64,000 nt of DNA from Ramlibacter monticola (GCF_016722785.1 NZ_JAEQNE010000002.1:124001-188000), one strand, 5' to 3'; shown: positions 1 to 8,949, numbered from the stretch's first letter. Made by a program: numbers and translations. The notes: generated by a model not told the origin, from the sequence alone.

Positions 1-366
1 CCTGATCAGGATGATGGGACATGCTCGGTGCAGCGCGAGTTTCCCACGGCCTGGAATGCGGGTTTTCGCGTAGCTGGACTTGCGAGTTCGTACATCAAAG
101 CCATCGAAGCGATCGAGTCAAAGCAGCAAGTAAAAGGGGGCTTACGTTTACCTATGGAGTACATGCGGATCTCGCTCGCGGTGTTGCTTCAGCAGTGTCA
201 AGAATCCGGCAAGGATCCTGGAAAACTGGAGGCCTCGGATGTCTTGGAGGCTATCCACAGTTCAGGGTTCTTCAAAGTACTGATGTACTACACCAAAGCG
301 GAAGAGCATGAAAGCGATCTGGACAAGAACTGGTTCAAGCATTCGACGCCGAAGAGAAAATCTTGA
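1..366 (+). CDS. 3' end of an unrecognised protein (start lies left of the window)
   Basis: The frame is open from the first base, so this is the C-terminal part of a longer protein; an internal GTG at 28 would be the first start inside the window. About 120 residues are visible, mixed alpha-helical in character, ending in a basic tail (HSTPKRKS). I recognise no family. The stop at 364-366 overlaps the TTG start of the next gene by a few bases, so the two are probably translated from one message. Given the TniQ-like neighbour it may be part of a transposition or island-integration module, but that is inference only. Confidence 0.5.
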   Translation, partial: PDQDDGTCSVQREFPTAWNAGFRVAGLASSYIKAIEAIESKQQVKGGLRLPMEYMRISLAVLLQQCQESGKDPGKLEASDVLEAIHSSGFFKVLMYYTKAEEHESDLDKNWFKHSTPKRKS

Positions 367-1826
367 ATAGGCCGATCTCCATGGCGCGAAGTGCGCCAGA
401 CACAGTAGCTCCTGTACCTGATGCGAGCCTGCATCTTCCCTCGACGGCCTCAATTTACATGGCGTGGTGCACCTATATCACGCGCACCGGTACGTCATTA
501 GCGGAAGTCATGGCAAAGATTCCGGGTAAGACGGAGAAGATGCAGTTTCACTCGAGCCCCGTCTGGAGTAGCTACAGGCTGGGAACCCACAGGCTTGTGT
601 TGGAGCGATTTGTCACTGCAGAACTCGGGCTTGATCCCGGGCGGGGACAGGTCTTGTTTGGACGCAGCATCATGGACATTCGCGGCCTCGCAGTCCTGGA
701 CAGGGATCTTCGCTCTTGCGCAGCTTGCCTGAGGCAAGGTTTTCACAGCATTGTGTACCAGCACCCGGCAGTAACTACGTGTCCGGTACATCACAGCCTA
801 TTGAACAGCCGCTGCTTCATGTGCGAATTCCGCCAGCGCGTGACCTTCGTGGACATGACGGCCGATCCATTCGCGTGCCCCGAGTGCGGCTACTTGTACC
901 TTGACCCGACGGCCGCGTCGCAAGACAGTGCGCTGCTCAATGCGCGAACCGAAGAAATTCATCGGGCACTCCAAGTGGAGGAGAGACCTCGCGACTATGG
1001 GCTCTTTGGCGGACGCTTGAGTCATTCCTCGAGCGGAGTTGTAGTGCTGCCCGAGGAAATGGCGACCGCCGCGCGGGTTGCCAGCAGATGCGCGGCATTC
1101 CCCAACGAGGGTTCGAAAGCCGGATTTCCGCGATTTCGGGCGCTGTGTTTCGGCGTACCGTCAGAGGGCAGCGACCCCTATGGCGAGGCGCGAAAAAGGG
1201 CACGCGAGAATGTTACGAAGGAGGTCATTGGCTGGGTTCGGCGACAGTTTCCGTCACATGCGCAAGCTGCAGCGCGGGTACTGCCTCTGATCGGGAGGGA
1301 ACCGGGTGGCCTGCGCCTGAACGTCCGCATGCCTATGTTGACTGCAGCCATTTGCACCATGCTTGTCAACTACCGGCTGCAGGCGCCGTTCTATCACCTC
1401 GTGGTAGAGGAATCCGGCCGTGAGTGGACGAGGCTGGTGCCATTTGATCCCATTTCTCATTCCGAAGAGCCGCTCACGGCCGGCGCGGCGGGATGCGTGA
1501 TGCTGCTGGAAATGCTCGGATGCCTAGCTTTCTGCATAGCCAGACTGGCTCGCCTGAAATACACAAGGGAGGTTGCCTGGCCGTTGAGCAGCGCCGAGTG
1601 CACCTACTTCGTGGCAGCTTGTGGGCGTATGGGACACGACCGGTCACTGTTGCGCGTTCGCACGCGAGCCGACGAAGTATCGGTCATTCGGCTTGCGTGG
1701 CGATACGCAAACCGATGGCTCGATGGAGATTCAGGTGCCGTGACTGTAGGCAATCTTCTTCTGCCTCCATACGTGGGTCATATCAATATCAAACAGATCC
1801 AGCGCCTTGGTCGGTGCGTCGTCTAA
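363..1826 (+). CDS. TniQ-like zinc-finger protein
   Basis: This 487-residue protein has a cysteine/histidine cluster: C119-x2-C122, then C140-P-x-H-H, C151-x2-C154 and C172-x2-C175. This resembles the paired zinc-finger region of TniQ/TnsD proteins, which select target sites for Tn7- and Tn5053-like transposons. The rest of the protein is not recognisable by eye. The start is TTG at 363, overlapping the upstream gene; an ATG at 381 is an alternative. No TniA/TnsB transposase or TniB/TnsC ATPase is visible inside the window, although one may lie to the left. The family call rests on cysteine spacing and should be treated as tentative. Confidence 0.45.
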   Translation: MNRPISMARSAPDTVAPVPDASLHLPSTASIYMAWCTYITRTGTSLAEVMAKIPGKTEKMQFHSSPVWSSYRLGTHRLVLERFVTAELGLDPGRGQVLFGRSIMDIRGLAVLDRDLRSCAACLRQGFHSIVYQHPAVTTCPVHHSLLNSRCFMCEFRQRVTFVDMTADPFACPECGYLYLDPTAASQDSALLNARTEEIHRALQVEERPRDYGLFGGRLSHSSSGVVVLPEEMATAARVASRCAAFPNEGSKAGFPRFRALCFGVPSEGSDPYGEARKRARENVTKEVIGWVRRQFPSHAQAAARVLPLIGREPGGLRLNVRMPMLTAAICTMLVNYRLQAPFYHLVVEESGREWTRLVPFDPISHSEEPLTAGAAGCVMLLEMLGCLAFCIARLARLKYTREVAWPLSSAECTYFVAACGRMGHDRSLLRVRTRADEVSVIRLAWRYANRWLDGDSGAVTVGNLLLPPYVGHINIKQIQRLGRCVV

Positions 1827-2189
1827 CCAGAGGTTTTCGACAATCTTGGCCCGGGGCGGATTTGATGTCGCGTGTCGCGCTCAACTCAATGCTCAGTGCT
1901 CGTGTGATCGACGTCTGCGCCTCGGGAACGCCGATATACACTCCCGTTGCAAGATCGCGCTCTGACGAGTTCTGAAAGATGCGCAAGCATTGACTTGCCC
2001 TGATCGTCGAACCGTTTATTCCTGGGGGACGGGTCGGATGGGGACGGGCGGATAGTGGTGGCGACGGCCCAGCGCTGCCGAGGCAAGTATGCACCGATGC
2101 GCGTGAAGGGAGCTCTTGGACCTCTGGCTGACTCGGACGTGCTGCTATCGCGCTCTCAACTTGCGGATTCCCCCCAATTAACCACACAT
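1827..2189. other. Intergenic stretch without a convincing gene
   Basis: This region lies between convergent genes. Minus-strand frames are open across parts of it, but none has a good start or ribosome-binding site, and the longest overlaps the 3' end of the TniQ-like gene. It could hold a decayed gene or a transposon end; I see no clear inverted repeat. Confidence 0.4.
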
Positions 2190-2564
2190 TTATCCTGCCG
2201 GCCCAGGCCCCGCGCCGGTGATGGCGGCAGCGATCGCGCCTTGCACCTCCGGCGTCACGTCGCGCTCGGCAGAGATCATGTTGATCTCCTTCCATCGCTT
2301 CCAGGTGTGGCGCGCGTCGGCATGGCCACCTGCCTGTCCCTGCAAGCGGTAGATTCTGCCGCTGCTGGTTCGACCGCACCCCGTCGCAGGATCGAAGCTT
2401 TCGACGGCGGAGCTGACCTGGCCATGCCGATCCTCGACGGAGTGGCCGACGAAGTGCCGCGTCCACGGCTGGCCATCGCCGAGCAGCGGTACTTCGTACA
2501 CGCTCCATGAGCGCAGAGTGACGCTAGGGCGGTCTTCCACGGGTGCAATGAGCCAGACAGGCAT
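2190..2564 (-). CDS. Hypothetical protein behind a LexA box
   Basis: This 124-residue protein has no signal peptide or membrane segment. The N-terminal half looks like a beta-rich domain (PVWLIAPVEDRPSVTLRSW) and the C-terminal part is helical, ending in an Ala/Gly/Pro tail. The ATG at 2564 has AGGAGAT eight bases upstream, which decides the start. I do not recognise the family. What makes it notable is its promoter: a near-consensus LexA operator lies 78 bases upstream, so it is likely induced by DNA damage. It is followed by no obvious partner and is separated from the endonuclease-like gene by about 250 bases. Confidence 0.6.
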   Translation of the reverse strand: MPVWLIAPVEDRPSVTLRSWSVYEVPLLGDGQPWTRHFVGHSVEDRHGQVSSAVESFDPATGCGRTSSGRIYRLQGQAGGHADARHTWKRWKEINMISAERDVTPEVQGAIAAAITGAGPGPAG

Positions 2565-2641
2565 GCGGATCTCCTGTGCCCATGTACCGAACGTTCTTCC
2601 GGATAGCTCTAGGCGGGGGCCGGGAAAGGTCGATGCACGAA

Positions 2642-2657
2642 CTGTATGTATGTACAG
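2642..2657 (-). promoter_or_regulatory. LexA (SOS) operator-like box
   Basis: The 16 bases CTGTATGTATGTACAG match the CTGT-N8-ACAG SOS box with an alternating purine-pyrimidine core. A TATAGT-like -10 hexamer (minus strand, at 2661-2666) is immediately adjacent, so a bound repressor would block transcription toward the 2190-2564 gene. Confidence 0.6.
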
Positions 2658-2818
2658 TCTACTATAGCCTGTTCCCCTCCGACAACAGGAAAGCCTAGCC
2701 CGTGATTACCTGCGAAATTCAGGGCGGCTCACGTACCCATGCGGCGTGCAACGACCACCGTGTCCGGATAGCGATCGCTCGATGCGGCCAAACGCAAGCA
2801 GTGCAGCGCCTGGGAAGT

Positions 2819-4081
2819 TCAGAGTTGCTCGGAAATCTCCAGCAGCGGCTTCAGACCAGCCCCGAAACGACGAATGGCAGGCCCGTGCTCCTTCACCTGG
2901 CTGTACGGCAAGTACCTGATGCCCAGGTCGGAAACCTTCGAGAACGCCGGACGCCGCACTTGCTGCGCGACCTCATCGCGGCGGTTGTCGGGCGCCACCA
3001 GAAACAGCTTGCCGGAGGATGCCATCGGCGTGCCGAGCGCCAGGTCAAGCATTCGGACGATCCCCGAAAAGATGGAGGTCGAATGCTCCACCTCGAACGC
3101 AGCGACGATCTGATGCGAGGCACGGTCTAACCAGACCACATCGATCAAGCGCACCGACTCCAGCCCAGAGGAAGCGGAAGTAGGCATCTCCGTGAGACAA
3201 CCATCTCCCAGTACACCGTCTGCGTACGACCGGCTGCGGTCGTTCGAGGCAATCCAGACATCAAAATCCAGTGAGCGGCCGATGTCGCGCAAGGTGCCCT
3301 GCATGGCCGTATGGGTGGTATCGCCCGCATCGGCCTCCGCCCAAGCCTTTCGCGCAGCTGCGGTTTCCTCCCGTACGCGCGCCAGGTCGGTCTCCCAGCC
3401 GGCCAGCACGCTGTCGTCACCGGTCCGTGGCGGCGCAGGATAGCGGCCGCTGCCGATGTCGAACAGCAAGCCGGCAATCGCGCCGAGGTCGTTCGAAAGC
3501 TGCTGTCGATGCGTATCGTTCAGCTTCAGGACTCCGCTGCGCATCGTCAGGTAGTGATCCCAGCGACCGAGCTTCACGTTGCCACCGGTCAGGGCATTGA
3601 AACCCTTCACGATTGCTGTATTGAACGGGGGTACCAGCGTGGGATGAATGAAGTACAGCAGGTTGGCAACTGCGGGCCCAAGTCCCTTGATGCAGCGTGC
3701 GTCAATCTTTCGAATGGCTTCGATCACCTCGTCGGCGGTGCTGCAGCAGTTGCATGTATCGAGCAGCCGCGCGAAAGCGCGCTGGTTCTCCGCGTTCTCG
3801 TAGATGTCCGGGATGCGCAGCTTCGGCTTCCAGAGGAACGCGTGGTCGGCCCCCTTGAAGATCTGGCGCTGCTCCGCGACGGACCCGACCACGGTTTCGA
3901 GCGAGGAGCCGCGGTACGTCACGCCGAAGCTACCTGCTTCGATCTCCCGCACCACCTGCGAAATGCCACGCCGGATGGAGCGGAAGTTCTTCAGCCGCTG
4001 ATCCCAGAGAAACCAGGTGCGGTAGGTGCTGCGCGGGTCGTCTTTCCAGCGGGAAATCAGGGTGGCTACAGGGTCGCTCAT
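2819..4081 (-). CDS. Restriction-endonuclease-like protein (PD-(D/E)xK type)
   Basis: The protein has about 420 residues from the ATG at 4081; a GTG at 4123 would add 14 residues. The C-terminal third carries a segment typical of restriction-type nucleases: an Asp in LIDVVWLD (about residue 314) followed by [15 protein letters not shown] (about 327-341), consistent with a D...ExE metal site and a conserved substrate-facing helix. The middle contains [15 protein letters not shown], which may be a helix-hairpin-helix-like or structural element. No DNA methyltransferase gene is adjacent, so if it is a nuclease it is an orphan or targets modified DNA. It is transcribed away from the copper island. 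The nuclease reading comes from motif pattern only. Confidence 0.55.
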   Translation of the reverse strand: MSDPVATLISRWKDDPRSTYRTWFLWDQRLKNFRSIRRGISQVVREIEAGSFGVTYRGSSLETVVGSVAEQRQIFKGADHAFLWKPKLRIPDIYENAENQRAFARLLDTCNCCSTADEVIEAIRKIDARCIKGLGPAVANLLYFIHPTLVPPFNTAIVKGFNALTGGNVKLGRWDHYLTMRSGVLKLNDTHRQQLSNDLGAIAGLLFDIGSGRYPAPPRTGDDSVLAGWETDLARVREETAAARKAWAEADAGDTTHTAMQGTLRDIGRSLDFDVWIASNDRSRSYADGVLGDGCLTEMPTSASSGLESVRLIDVVWLDRASHQIVAAFEVEHSTSIFSGIVRMLDLALGTPMASSGKLFLVAPDNRRDEVAQQVRRPAFSKVSDLGIRYLPYSQVKEHGPAIRRFGAGLKPLLEISEQL

Positions 4082-4281
4082 TGCTGCTTCGGGTTCCAGT
4101 GCCGAACCACTGTACTTCAACACTGGTGCCGGTCCATTCTTGCCCGTTGACGACGCGCAACCGGCACGCAGATTACGGTTTTGTCATCTTGCGCGGATCC
4201 GTCGGGCCGAGTTGCTCTCGCTCAAGTCCAGCGGCGGGTCGAACCCTAGGATCGCCTCATGCAAGTGACTTGGAGAAACCG

Positions 4282-4749
4282 ATGAACACCGTGATCAGCC
4301 GCCGCGCGCTCTTGCTGGCCGTGGGCAGCATGCCTTTGGCCGGCTTGGCGCAGCAGTCCCGGAAAGTGCCCGTGGAGGTCTGGAAAGACCCGAGCTGCGG
4401 GTGCTGCAAGGACTGGGTCAAGCACCTGGAGCAGAACGGCTTTTCAGTGACCATGAACGACACTGGCAACAACCAAGTACGAGCTCAGCTCGGCATTCCG
4501 CAGAACCTGGGCTCCTGCCATACCGCGGTCGTCGGCGGGTATGCGATCGAGGGACACGTTCCCGCGCGGGAGATCCAGCGCCTGCTAAAGGAGAAGCCCG
4601 CGGCTATCGGGTTGAGCGTGCCTGGCATGCCGGTGGGTGGGCCTGGCATGGACGCGCCTTCGTACAACGGCCGCCGCGACCCGTACGATGTGCTTCTGGT
4701 CCTGAAGGGCGGCGGCGTCCGGACCTACGCGTCGTACAACAAGGCCTGA
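4282..4749 (+). CDS. DUF411 periplasmic metal-binding protein
   Basis: This 155-residue protein has an N-terminal signal peptide with a twin-arginine-like start (SRRALLLAV...GLAQ). The mature part begins VEVWKDPSCGCCKDWVKHL, the C-x-C-C cluster that defines DUF411 proteins, and continues with GSCHTAVVGGYAIEGHVP, another conserved block. DUF411 members are commonly found in copper and other metal-resistance clusters and are thought to bind metal outside the cytoplasm. The ATG at 4282 is preceded by TTGGAG. It lies at the left edge of the copper island, divergent from the endonuclease-like gene. Confidence 0.85.
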   Translation: MNTVISRRALLLAVGSMPLAGLAQQSRKVPVEVWKDPSCGCCKDWVKHLEQNGFSVTMNDTGNNQVRAQLGIPQNLGSCHTAVVGGYAIEGHVPAREIQRLLKEKPAAIGLSVPGMPVGGPGMDAPSYNGRRDPYDVLLVLKGGGVRTYASYNKA

Positions 4750-4796
4750 GTTCAGGGCGCGGCGCGGCATCACCGCGTCGCCATCATGGGGCCGGA

Positions 4797-4970
4797 TCAG
4801 CAGCAGCCGTGTCCGCCTGGGGGATACCGGCCGGCTGTCCTCCTACAGTCACCGTCGCGCGACGCGTCTGCTCCGGGCTCGCTATCCACGCCGGATAGGG
4901 CGGCTCGCAACGCGAGCAGGATCAGGACGCCGGCACCAAGGATGATCAGGATCCAGCTGAAAGGGAGCAT
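4797..4970 (-). CDS. Small single-span membrane protein with HGCC tail
   Basis: A 57-residue ORF starts at the ATG at 4970. Residues 4-26 form one hydrophobic helix (FSWILIILGAGVLILLAL...), followed by a short polar segment and a C-terminal GGHGCC. The terminal His-Gly-Cys-Cys could bind copper or another soft metal. The ribosome-binding site is weak. Position within a metal-resistance cluster and the ordered design (anchor plus thiol tail) favour a real gene, but I cannot name a family. Confidence 0.5.
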   Translation of the reverse strand: MLPFSWILIILGAGVLILLALRAALSGVDSEPGADASRDGDCRRTAGRYPPGGHGCC

Positions 4971-5005
4971 TCGGGTCTCGTGGTAATGCCGGGACGCACA
5001 AGTGC

Positions 5006-5263
5006 TCAGTCTTTCGGATGATCTGGTTCGACTCGCTTGCTCACCGGATCAATCACCGCCTTTTCCTCCTTCGACGCATGCTCTTGCGGCTGCTTCAGGC
5101 TCTTCTGCGCGTGCTTCTTGGCCACGTGTTTCGGGCCTACGGCAGTCGCGGGCTTCTCGCTTCCAGAGGTCTGCGGCTGCGCATGGCCCACGTTGCATGC
5201 AAGGCTCCCGAAAGAGGTGCCCGCAAGCAGAGCCGCGATCAGTGCCGGAACGATCTTCTTCAT
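5006..5263 (-). CDS. Small secreted Lys/Ala-rich protein
   Basis: This 85-residue protein starts at the ATG at 5263 (MKKIVPALIAALLAGTSFGSLA), a clear signal peptide. The mature part is hydrophilic, rich in Lys, His, Pro and Ala, and probably disordered. The longer reading from 5344 would bury the signal peptide, so I reject it. Small secreted charged proteins like this recur across the copper island; this one has no recognisable domain. Confidence 0.65.
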   Translation of the reverse strand: MKKIVPALIAALLAGTSFGSLACNVGHAQPQTSGSEKPATAVGPKHVAKKHAQKSLKQPQEHASKEEKAVIDPVSKRVEPDHPKD

Positions 5264-5437
5264 TGAGTCTCGGTGTGTGCGTGTTGTTCGGAACCCGCCG
5301 AGCGCGGGAGTTGTGCGGAATATAGGATTCAACCGCGCGTGCACTCGTGATTCACATCAACGTCGGCTGGAGGCGGCGAGTGAATTGAGGCGCGCCTGCC
5401 ACTGATGAATTGCAGTCGCGATGAAATTGACAAATCG

Positions 5438-5453
5438 GTAATGTCGGTGTCAC
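5438..5453 (+). promoter_or_regulatory. Candidate response-regulator box upstream of the cus operon
   Basis: GTAATGTCGGTGTCAC matches the GTAAT-N6-TCA box seen at six other places in this island. It lies 138 bases before the first gene of the cus operon. Unlike the others, no convincing -10 hexamer lies 38 bases downstream, so this is the weakest member. Confidence 0.4.
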
Positions 5454-5575
5454 CCATTCGTTATCGCGAGCGGTAGCCGTGCTGCCAAACTCACGGCGGC
5501 TCCAAAGCCGTTGACTGACATCAACTGCAGAGCAGGTATGACACCTATGATCGATTTCACCTCCTGCGCCTCAGC

Positions 5576-5914
5576 ATGCCACCGCTTCGCAAACACCTCC
5601 GCCATGTAGCTGCCCTCGTGCTGCTCGTGTGGCTGTTTGCGGCCGGCGCTGCCATCGCGAAGGTGTGCGTCGCGCACGTGCACATGGAGGATCCCGAGGG
5701 CTGCTGCGCCACCATGCAGGTGGCAAGCGCGCGCGTGGATGTCATGGCCGAGGCTGTTGCTCCCGCACAGCCCGCGCAGCCCTGTCTCGCGGATGTCCGC
5801 CCGGCACAGACCATTGCGGCTCCTGCACGGCAGCATGCCCAGCACCCCATTCCTCCTTCCTGGAACGACAGCGGTCAGCAGATACATCTGGTGCTCCAGC
5901 GCCTCGCGTTGTAG
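5576..5914 (+). CDS. Small secreted protein heading the cus operon
   Basis: This 112-residue protein has an N-terminal hydrophobic segment (HVAALVLLVWLFAAGAAIA) that is probably a signal peptide. The mature part has one Cys-rich spot (VCVAHVHMEDPEGCCATM), with His, Met and Cys residues that could bind copper, then an Ala/Pro-rich region. It precedes the CusC-like gene by about 100 bases on the same strand and is probably co-transcribed. Proteins of this size and type often head metal-efflux operons. No named family is recognised. Confidence 0.6.
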   Translation: MPPLRKHLRHVAALVLLVWLFAAGAAIAKVCVAHVHMEDPEGCCATMQVASARVDVMAEAVAPAQPAQPCLADVRPAQTIAAPARQHAQHPIPPSWNDSGQQIHLVLQRLAL

Positions 5915-6010
5915 CGGCCAGTCCTGCCCCCGTATCCGCCACCTGCCGTGCGTAGGTGCTCGTGGACGCGGCTCTGCCGCATCCTGTCACCCGTTCCCTG
6001 GAGTATCTTC

Positions 6011-7300
6011 ATGTCGCCCCTGTCGCGCCGTATCCGCCTTGGCACGCGCGTCCTCTTGCTCCCCCTCGCTATCGCAGCCGCGTTCGGAACCTCCGCCCAG
6101 GTCGCACCGCTTGGCTCTGACCTGCCTTCGCTTCTTGAATACGCGCGCAGCCACAACCCCGAACTAGCTGCCATGCAGCGCGAGGCCGATGCCGCCGCCC
6201 AACGCATCCAGCCCGCCGGTGCCCTGCCGGACCCCGTGCTGCGGGTGGAACTGGAAAACATCAACAACTTCGAAAACGGCGGCAACTTCAGCCTCCTGCC
6301 GAGCAAGGTTGGCGAGACCAAGTACACGCTGATGCAGCAACTGCCGTTCTCGGGCAAGCGCGAATTGCGGCGTGCCGCGGCTTCGGCCGACGCCAACCAG
6401 GCGCAGGCGCGAGCCGCCGCGACCTGGGCCGAGCAGGCCATGAAACTGCGCACCGCCTTTGCACAGTATTACCTCGCCAGCCACTCGGAACGCATCACCC
6501 GGGATCTGCTGGACTTGGTCGTGCGCCTGGAGCAGGTTGCCCAGACCCGCTACGCCGGCGGCCTCGCGCCGCAGCAGGATGCGATTCGCGCGCAGCTCGC
6601 ACAAACTGCGATGCGCGCTGAGTTGATTGGACTATCAAAGGAAAAGCGCCAGTTGCAGGCCCGCATGAACGCACTGCTCGGCCGCGCGCCTGGCTCGACT
6701 CTCGCGGATCCAGTGGCGCTTCCGCCCGTACCCGCCGAAGGGGCTCTGAATCAGTCCGTCCTGCTGGAGCGCGCGCGCGCGAACAACCTGAATGTGAGGA
6801 CGGAGACTGCGCGTTTGCAGGCCGCGCAGGCCAACCGCGACCTCACCGTCCGCAATCGCTACCCGGACTTCAACGTCGGGCTCTCGCCCACCCAGATGGG
6901 CTCCCGCATCACGACCTGGGGGATCATGGTGGAACTGAACATCCCCCTGCAGCAGGACACGCGCCGCTCGCAGGAAAGCGAGGCTGCCGCGATGGTGGAG
7001 GCGGCCCGGTCGCGAGCCGAAGCGGCGGCGATCCAGGCGGCAGCGGATGTCGAGGAGCAGCTGTCGGCACTCGAAGCTGCGCGCCGCAATGAGAGCCTGA
7101 TCGGGACCCGCCGCTTGCCGCAGTCCCAGCTAGTGCTGCAATCGGCGATCGCTGCCTACGAAACCGGCAAGGTGGACTTCGCCACATTGATGGACGCCCA
7201 GCGCGAGACCGGCACGGCGCGGCTAGACCTGCTGAAGGCACAAGTGGAAGCGCAGCTGCGCATCGCTGAAATCGAACGTACCCTGGGAGAGCCGCTGTGA
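6011..7300 (+). CDS. cusC: TolC-family outer-membrane efflux protein (CusC/CzcC-like)
   Basis: This 429-residue protein starts at the ATG at 6011, preceded by CTGGAG; a longer reading from 5948 puts non-signal sequence ahead of the signal peptide (RIRLGTRVLLLPLAIAAAFGTSAQ). The mature protein has the TolC-family layout: two related halves of long helices (about 45-220 and 245-425), with LLEYARSHNPELAAMQRE at the start of the first repeat and GIMVELNIPL before the second. It forms the outer-membrane channel of the RND system encoded next. Its stop overlaps the adaptor start (ATG at 7297). The metal is inferred to be copper/silver from neighbours. Confidence 0.9.
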   Translation: MSPLSRRIRLGTRVLLLPLAIAAAFGTSAQVAPLGSDLPSLLEYARSHNPELAAMQREADAAAQRIQPAGALPDPVLRVELENINNFENGGNFSLLPSKVGETKYTLMQQLPFSGKRELRRAAASADANQAQARAAATWAEQAMKLRTAFAQYYLASHSERITRDLLDLVVRLEQVAQTRYAGGLAPQQDAIRAQLAQTAMRAELIGLSKEKRQLQARMNALLGRAPGSTLADPVALPPVPAEGALNQSVLLERARANNLNVRTETARLQAAQANRDLTVRNRYPDFNVGLSPTQMGSRITTWGIMVELNIPLQQDTRRSQESEAAAMVEAARSRAEAAAIQAAADVEEQLSALEAARRNESLIGTRRLPQSQLVLQSAIAAYETGKVDFATLMDAQRETGTARLDLLKAQVEAQLRIAEIERTLGEPL

Positions 7301-8940
7301 AGAACAGTACCGTCGCAACCCTCGCCGTAGCCATGGCCCTTGCCGGTGTCTTCGTCGGCAAATCGTGGGACTCGCGCCACCAGACTGCGGCGCAAAGCGC
7401 AGGGCCGGTCTCCGGCACGGCCGCGCCGGCGGCGTCGGAGCCTGCGGCCCGCAAGATTCTGTACTACCGCAATCCCATGGGCCTGCCGGACACCTCGCCG
7501 GTGCCCAAAAAGGACCCGATGGGGATGGACTACATCCCCGTGTACGAGGGCGAGGACCAGGGTGGCGGCTCCGGCGGCGCCTCGCAGGTCCGCATCAGCC
7601 CGGACAAGGTGCAGAAGCTTGGGGTCCGCGTGGAAGCTGCCGCCATGCGCCCCCTCGGGCGCCTCGTCCGCGCCAGCGGCCGGGTGGAGCCCGACGAGCG
7701 GCGCGTGTACACCGTCACGGCCAAGTTCGAAGGCTACGTCGAGAAGCTGCACGTCAACGCGACCGGCCAGCCGGTGGGCCGCGGCCAGGCCCTCTTCGAG
7801 GTGTACAGCCCCGAGCTCGTGTCGGCGCAGCGTGAATACGCGATCGCCGCGCAGGGCATGCGCGCGCTGGTCGACGCGGGCAGCGAAGCCGCCGGTGGCA
7901 TGAAGCAACTCGCCGAGTCGAGTCTGCTGCGTCTTCGCAACTGGGACATCCCAGCGGAACAGGTGGAAGCGCTGGCGCGTTCCGGGGAGGTACGCCGCAC
8001 CGTCACCTTCCGCTCGCCGATCTCGGGCATCGTCACCGAGAAGAAGGCTGTCCAGGGCATGCGCTTCGGGCCGGGCGAGACGCTCTACCAGGTCACCGAC
8101 CTCGGCGCCGTCTGGGTGATCGCGGATGTCTTCGAGCAGGACATCGGGACGATGCGTCCTGGCGCTCGTGCCACCGTGCGGATCAACGCGTATCCGGACA
8201 AGACATTCAGCGGCACGGTGAGCTATGTGTACCCGACACTCAAGGCCGAGACGCGGACAGTGCCGGTGCGCATCGAGCTGCCGAATCCGGGGCAGTTGCT
8301 CAAGCCGGCCATGTTCGCGCAGGTGGAGCTGCCTGCGGGCGATACGCGGTCGGTGCTGGCGGTGCCCGATTCGGCGGTGATCGACAGTGGCACGCGAAGC
8401 ATGGTGCTCGTGCAGGTGGGGCCGGGCCGCTTCGAGCCGCGCGAGGTGAAGCTCGGAACTCGCGGCGAGAGCCATGTGCAGGTACTGGAAGGCGTGCGCG
8501 AAGGCGAGGAGGTGGTCGTGGCGGCCAACTTCCTGATCGACGCGGAGAGTAACCTCAAGAGTGCCGTGCACTCGCTTGGCGGCCACGCCGGCCATGGCGT
8601 TCCCGCTCTCGGCGCCGCATCGGCACCCGTCCCGGCCGCCCCTGCGGGGGCGGGACACAAGGCCGAAGGGGTGGTTGACGGCATCGATGCCAAGGCCGGC
8701 ACGGTGAGCCTGAACCATGGCCCGATCGCCAGCCTGAAGTGGCCGGCCATGACCATGGAGTTCAAGGTCGCCAATGATGGACTGCTGCGCGGGGTGAGTC
8801 CGGGCGCGAAGGTCCAGTTCGAGTTCGTGGAGCGCCAACAGGGCGAATGGGTCATCACGTCGATCGCCCCCATGGGCGGCACGGCTCCTGCCACGGCGCC
8901 AGCGCGACCGGCGGCCAAGCCCGGCCATTCGGGTCACTGA
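7297..8940 (+). CDS. cusB: RND periplasmic adaptor CusB fused to a CusF-like domain
   Basis: This 547-residue membrane-fusion protein links the inner pump to the outer channel. After an N-terminal anchor comes a heavy-metal-binding segment (YYRNPMGLPDTSPVPKKDPM, about 49-68), then barrel-sandwich, lipoyl-like and beta-barrel adaptor domains (about 100-410). A linker rich in Ala, Pro and His follows. The last about 80 residues (EGVVDGIDAKAGTVSLNHGP...WPAMTMEF...) are a CusF-type copper-binding domain with the W and MTM residues that hold Cu(I)/Ag(I). So the metallochaperone is built into the adaptor. It overlaps the CusC stop by four bases and precedes CusA by nine. Confidence 0.9.
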   Translation: MKNSTVATLAVAMALAGVFVGKSWDSRHQTAAQSAGPVSGTAAPAASEPAARKILYYRNPMGLPDTSPVPKKDPMGMDYIPVYEGEDQGGGSGGASQVRISPDKVQKLGVRVEAAAMRPLGRLVRASGRVEPDERRVYTVTAKFEGYVEKLHVNATGQPVGRGQALFEVYSPELVSAQREYAIAAQGMRALVDAGSEAAGGMKQLAESSLLRLRNWDIPAEQVEALARSGEVRRTVTFRSPISGIVTEKKAVQGMRFGPGETLYQVTDLGAVWVIADVFEQDIGTMRPGARATVRINAYPDKTFSGTVSYVYPTLKAETRTVPVRIELPNPGQLLKPAMFAQVELPAGDTRSVLAVPDSAVIDSGTRSMVLVQVGPGRFEPREVKLGTRGESHVQVLEGVREGEEVVVAANFLIDAESNLKSAVHSLGGHAGHGVPALGAASAPVPAAPAGAGHKAEGVVDGIDAKAGTVSLNHGPIASLKWPAMTMEFKVANDGLLRGVSPGAKVQFEFVERQQGEWVITSIAPMGGTAPATAPARPAAKPGHSGH

Positions 8941-8949
8941 GGGGCCGGC

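Noticed and set aside
1789..2508. 239-residue minus-strand frame across the TniQ-like 3' end
   Set aside because: Overlaps two better-supported genes and has no start signal; parts could be a remnant, but evidence is insufficient.
4171..4187. GATTACGGTTTTGTCAT upstream of the DUF411 gene as a further regulon box
   Set aside because: It lacks GTAAT and the correctly spaced -10, so it does not meet the pattern used for the other sites.
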